From the NCBI GenBank assembly GCA_039105265.1, contig JAPFFF010000055.1, positions 1,054,001 to 1,118,000 on the forward strand: a DNA stretch of 64,000 nucleotides, written 5' to 3'. The stretch is from Tritrichomonas musculus (lineage: Eukaryota; Parabasalia; Tritrichomonadida; Tritrichomonadidae). Shown in pieces: positions 61,418 through 64,000 of this stretch. The translations under genes were made by a program, and so were the position numbers. Every line of letters starts with the position of its first letter. Within the stretch, counting starts at the first letter, position 1. A model generated the notes under the pieces. That model was not told the origin of the DNA and searched no databases. It saw only the letters and a program-made list of their open reading frames with translations.

Positions 61418-63849
61418 TAGAACGTAGGAAACTTTCGAATTTTGGAGATATGATTCGAAATTGATATATTATAATTATTGGGAGTAAATATTATCAAATA
61501 TAAATTTTGAGCAAAATCGTGGCGTTGGGTTTTTCGGAAAATACGTTTTTTCAAAAATGACGCGAAAAAGATAGTATAGCAAGAGTTCAAAGATATCGTG
61601 AAAATATATTATATAGGATGTATAGTTAATCATATATTATCTATTAAATGTTTACTTAGCCATGGCTTGTGTAGAGATATGTATGAAACAAAGTTATGCA
61701 TGGTGCATGTTAATTTGCACTTTAGTATATTAGGAAAAAAGTGACAAAGTGAAAGGTAACTAAGTGCGCATGATATGTTAAAACGAGTTTTATATTCTCA
61801 TATATGTTATAGCAGAAAATCAGATTTGCAGACATGTTCTATAAGAAAATCGTATTTAGAAAATTTTTTCGGAAGAAAATTGGTTTTTTCCAATTTTTGA
61901 AAAAAGTGCCTTTTTTAATATATTTATATACTGATCAAAAAGTGACATTTTAAGATAATAACCATATAAAAATAATTATCATAGAGTGATAAATATAATT
62001 ATCACAAAAAAATCGGAGCTTAACCATTGCATCCGGAGATACGTCGATTTTTGTGGTTTTTCGATGATTTTACGATTTTTTTAAAAAAAGCTGACATAAT
62101 AAATGCGTACACCTACAGGCATTCAGTAAAAAATTTATTAATTAATAGTTTATTATCTGTATTATAATATATCAGAATTTAAAAAAATTCCAACGCCACA
62201 ATTTTGAAAAAAGTTTGTTTCAAGTTACAACAAAAATTGAATGGGATTTCCTCTCAATTTTTGAAAATTGTTTTAACAATATCTCAGATTATAAGCAAAA
62301 TAAATGATATGTTTTATAACAAAATATTATTATAATATGATTATCTTTATTATATATTAGTTTCAAGAAATTTTCCAGAGTTTCCTACGTTCTAGTATTT
62401 TGGCCCTCTAAAGCCAAAAATTTAATGATTGACGTAAAACATTGAATTTTTCAATACAACAACCTATTTTTTAAGATGGAAATAGAATTATAACATAAAA
62501 TACTATCTTTATGTCTTTAAAAAAATGAAAAAATAAATTTGTGTATAGTTTAAACATAGATAAATTGTATGCATCACGTCACGTTTTTTGAAAAAGAGCT
62601 GATATTGTAAGATTGCATAGTTTTTGATAATAGTATATATAACAAATATCTGATATTATTCCTATATGATATCATTTGTATATTTAAAATGCTGATATAA
62701 CTTGTTTTTGTGGAGATAACTATGTCAAATATTGAACATAAATTTTTATCTTGGAACTTTTTTCTTCTTTTAAAAAAAATATCATTAGAAAAAAGTGCTT
62801 CTTTCCATTTTAATTATGAATCTGAAAGTATAAGCAAAGTATAACATTTTTGCAAATTAAAAAGATGATAATCATGCTTCTTTTAGTATTAAATTGTAAA
62901 AAACAAGATCGCGAATATAGAAGAAATGATAGGGAAATGCTGACTAATTTGTAAATCTTTATTAAGGCATGAAAGAAAAAAAGCATGTACCTAATTTTAC
63001 CATTGCTTTATTTAGTATGCATATTAAGGAATATATATCTAAAAAAATCTAAGTTGTTAAGTTATAACTAGTCATATTTTTTTTCAGTCTAAAGAATATA
63101 GCAGTTTAGTATATTGTAACAGAAAAAAAACTTGATTGATTAATGACTAGCAGTTTGCGATTTTTCCCATAAAATCTATAATATGACATTGTATTTCGAT
63201 AGATTGCAATACAATTGATGTATAATTGTAAATAGAATCGTTATATTTATGAGTAGTGGTAAAAAATGCTTTGATTTTTGAATATGCTCTCTAATATATC
63301 CCAAAAATACAATTTTTTGATTTTTCAAAAACATTTAAAAAATGATAAAAGTAATATCAATCTCATTAAATCGACGAAATAAATTGTGTTATAGGATGTT
63401 CTTCGTTTGATATCATTTAATGTTATAAATATCCCATACACATAAAAATACAAACAAAAACTATTTTTTTATAATGGTCATTAAAAATGCATTCAATTAT
63501 TTGATTATTTCTAAACACAGAATGAAAATATAAAGGCCTTGCTGGTATCAAATGGTTTGTTTTTACTTGCAATTTTACTTTTATATGGCTTTAGTTCAAG
63601 ATAAAAAGATACTGCAGATATTTGAGTCTTTTTCTTAAAAACACGCACTTATCAATTTTTCAAAAAACAAAAATTTTATAAAAAAAGAATCATTATGATG
63701 CATACAAATGTTACCAAAGGACAATAATGCATATATTAATTTTATATTATGTAATGTTCTATATGAAATGGAAATTATTGAGTTTCACTTTTTCTATATG
63801 TGACTTTTTGATAAAATAAAATTTTTAAAATTTTTGATTTTAAAAATAC
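61418..63849. repeat. Tandem array unit 3 (2,432 bp, complete)
   Basis: Same structure and length as unit 2; the internal inverted-repeat block is 61418-62394. Confidence 0.93.
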
Positions 63850-64000
63850 TAGAACGTAGGAAACTTTCGAATTTTGGAGATATGATTCGAAATTGATATA
63901 TTATAATTATTGGGAGTAAATATTATCATGGCTTGTGTAGAGATATGTATGAAACAAAGTTATGCATGGTGCATGTTAATTTGCACTTTAGTATATTAGG
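63850..64000. repeat. Tandem array unit 4 (partial, 166-bp deletion)
   Basis: The unit enters the window end. After TATTATCA (ending 63928) it jumps to TGGCTTGTG, skipping 166 bp that in unit 3 are 61497-61662. A CA microhomology is at the join. The array therefore continues beyond the window. Confidence 0.9.

Noticed and set aside
56627-63849. Array units as Helitrons
   Set aside because: Ends do not show 5' TC and 3' CTRR with a hairpin, nor insertion between A and T in a consistent way.

Overview
The window looks like nuclear DNA of a parabasalid protist (trichomonad; a Tritrichomonas- or Trichomonas-like genome is my best guess). The reasons are: strongly AT-rich, apparently intronless long reading frames; families expanded in trichomonads (BspA-type LRR_5 proteins, chlamydial-Pmp-like beta-helix surface proteins with one C-terminal membrane anchor, kinases joined to Sel1 repeats, small Myb proteins); very short 5' leaders, some with a TCA-Py-W-W initiator-like sequence just before the ATG; and many short inverted-repeat elements. 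The genus is inferred, not shown.

Layout. 0.65-9.3 kb: two large single-pass surface proteins facing each other (a discoidin-like/beta-helix protein on + and a beta-helix protein with a Ser-rich minisatellite on -). 9.97-12.8 kb: a dead papain-family protease tail and a VIT-VWA protein with an internal ubiquitin domain. 13.0-21.6 kb: a gene-poor block made largely of non-autonomous DNA elements, at least four levels deep, most with 8-bp target duplications. 21.6-24.5 kb: a small acidic/basic unknown protein, a gene remnant and a broken unknown gene. 24.8-28.6 kb: a 1267-aa BspA-like LRR protein. 28.6-35.0 kb: a graveyard of decayed genes (a BspA/coiled-coil gene, a chimeric beta-helix gene, UBR-box-like zinc fingers) plus a 772-bp TA-flanked element. 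35.5-41.1 kb: two convergent kinase-Sel1 genes. 41.5-44.2 kb: a second BspA-like gene. 44.5-46.4 kb: a 994-bp TA-flanked element and a BspA scrap. 46.7-53.0 kb: a kinase-coiled-coil-BspA fusion and a second discoidin/beta-helix surface protein. 55.0-55.6 kb: an R2R3 Myb gene. 56.6 kb to the window end: a 2,432-bp tandem array without coding potential.

How the genes fit together. The membrane-anchored discoidin/beta-helix proteins look like adhesion or surface-display molecules. The kinases with Sel1 or LRR modules look like cytoplasmic signalling scaffolds. One protein joins a kinase to a BspA-type LRR, which places at least some of these LRRs inside the cell. Several genes carry nearly identical internal repeats at DNA level, so domain number is probably changing by recombination. 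A recurring ACTTTTTGA core close to several starts is a candidate promoter element. Start codons were set to the first ATG where an upstream extension would need a TTG start or would bury a signal peptide. All domain names come from reading motifs by eye; no search was run.
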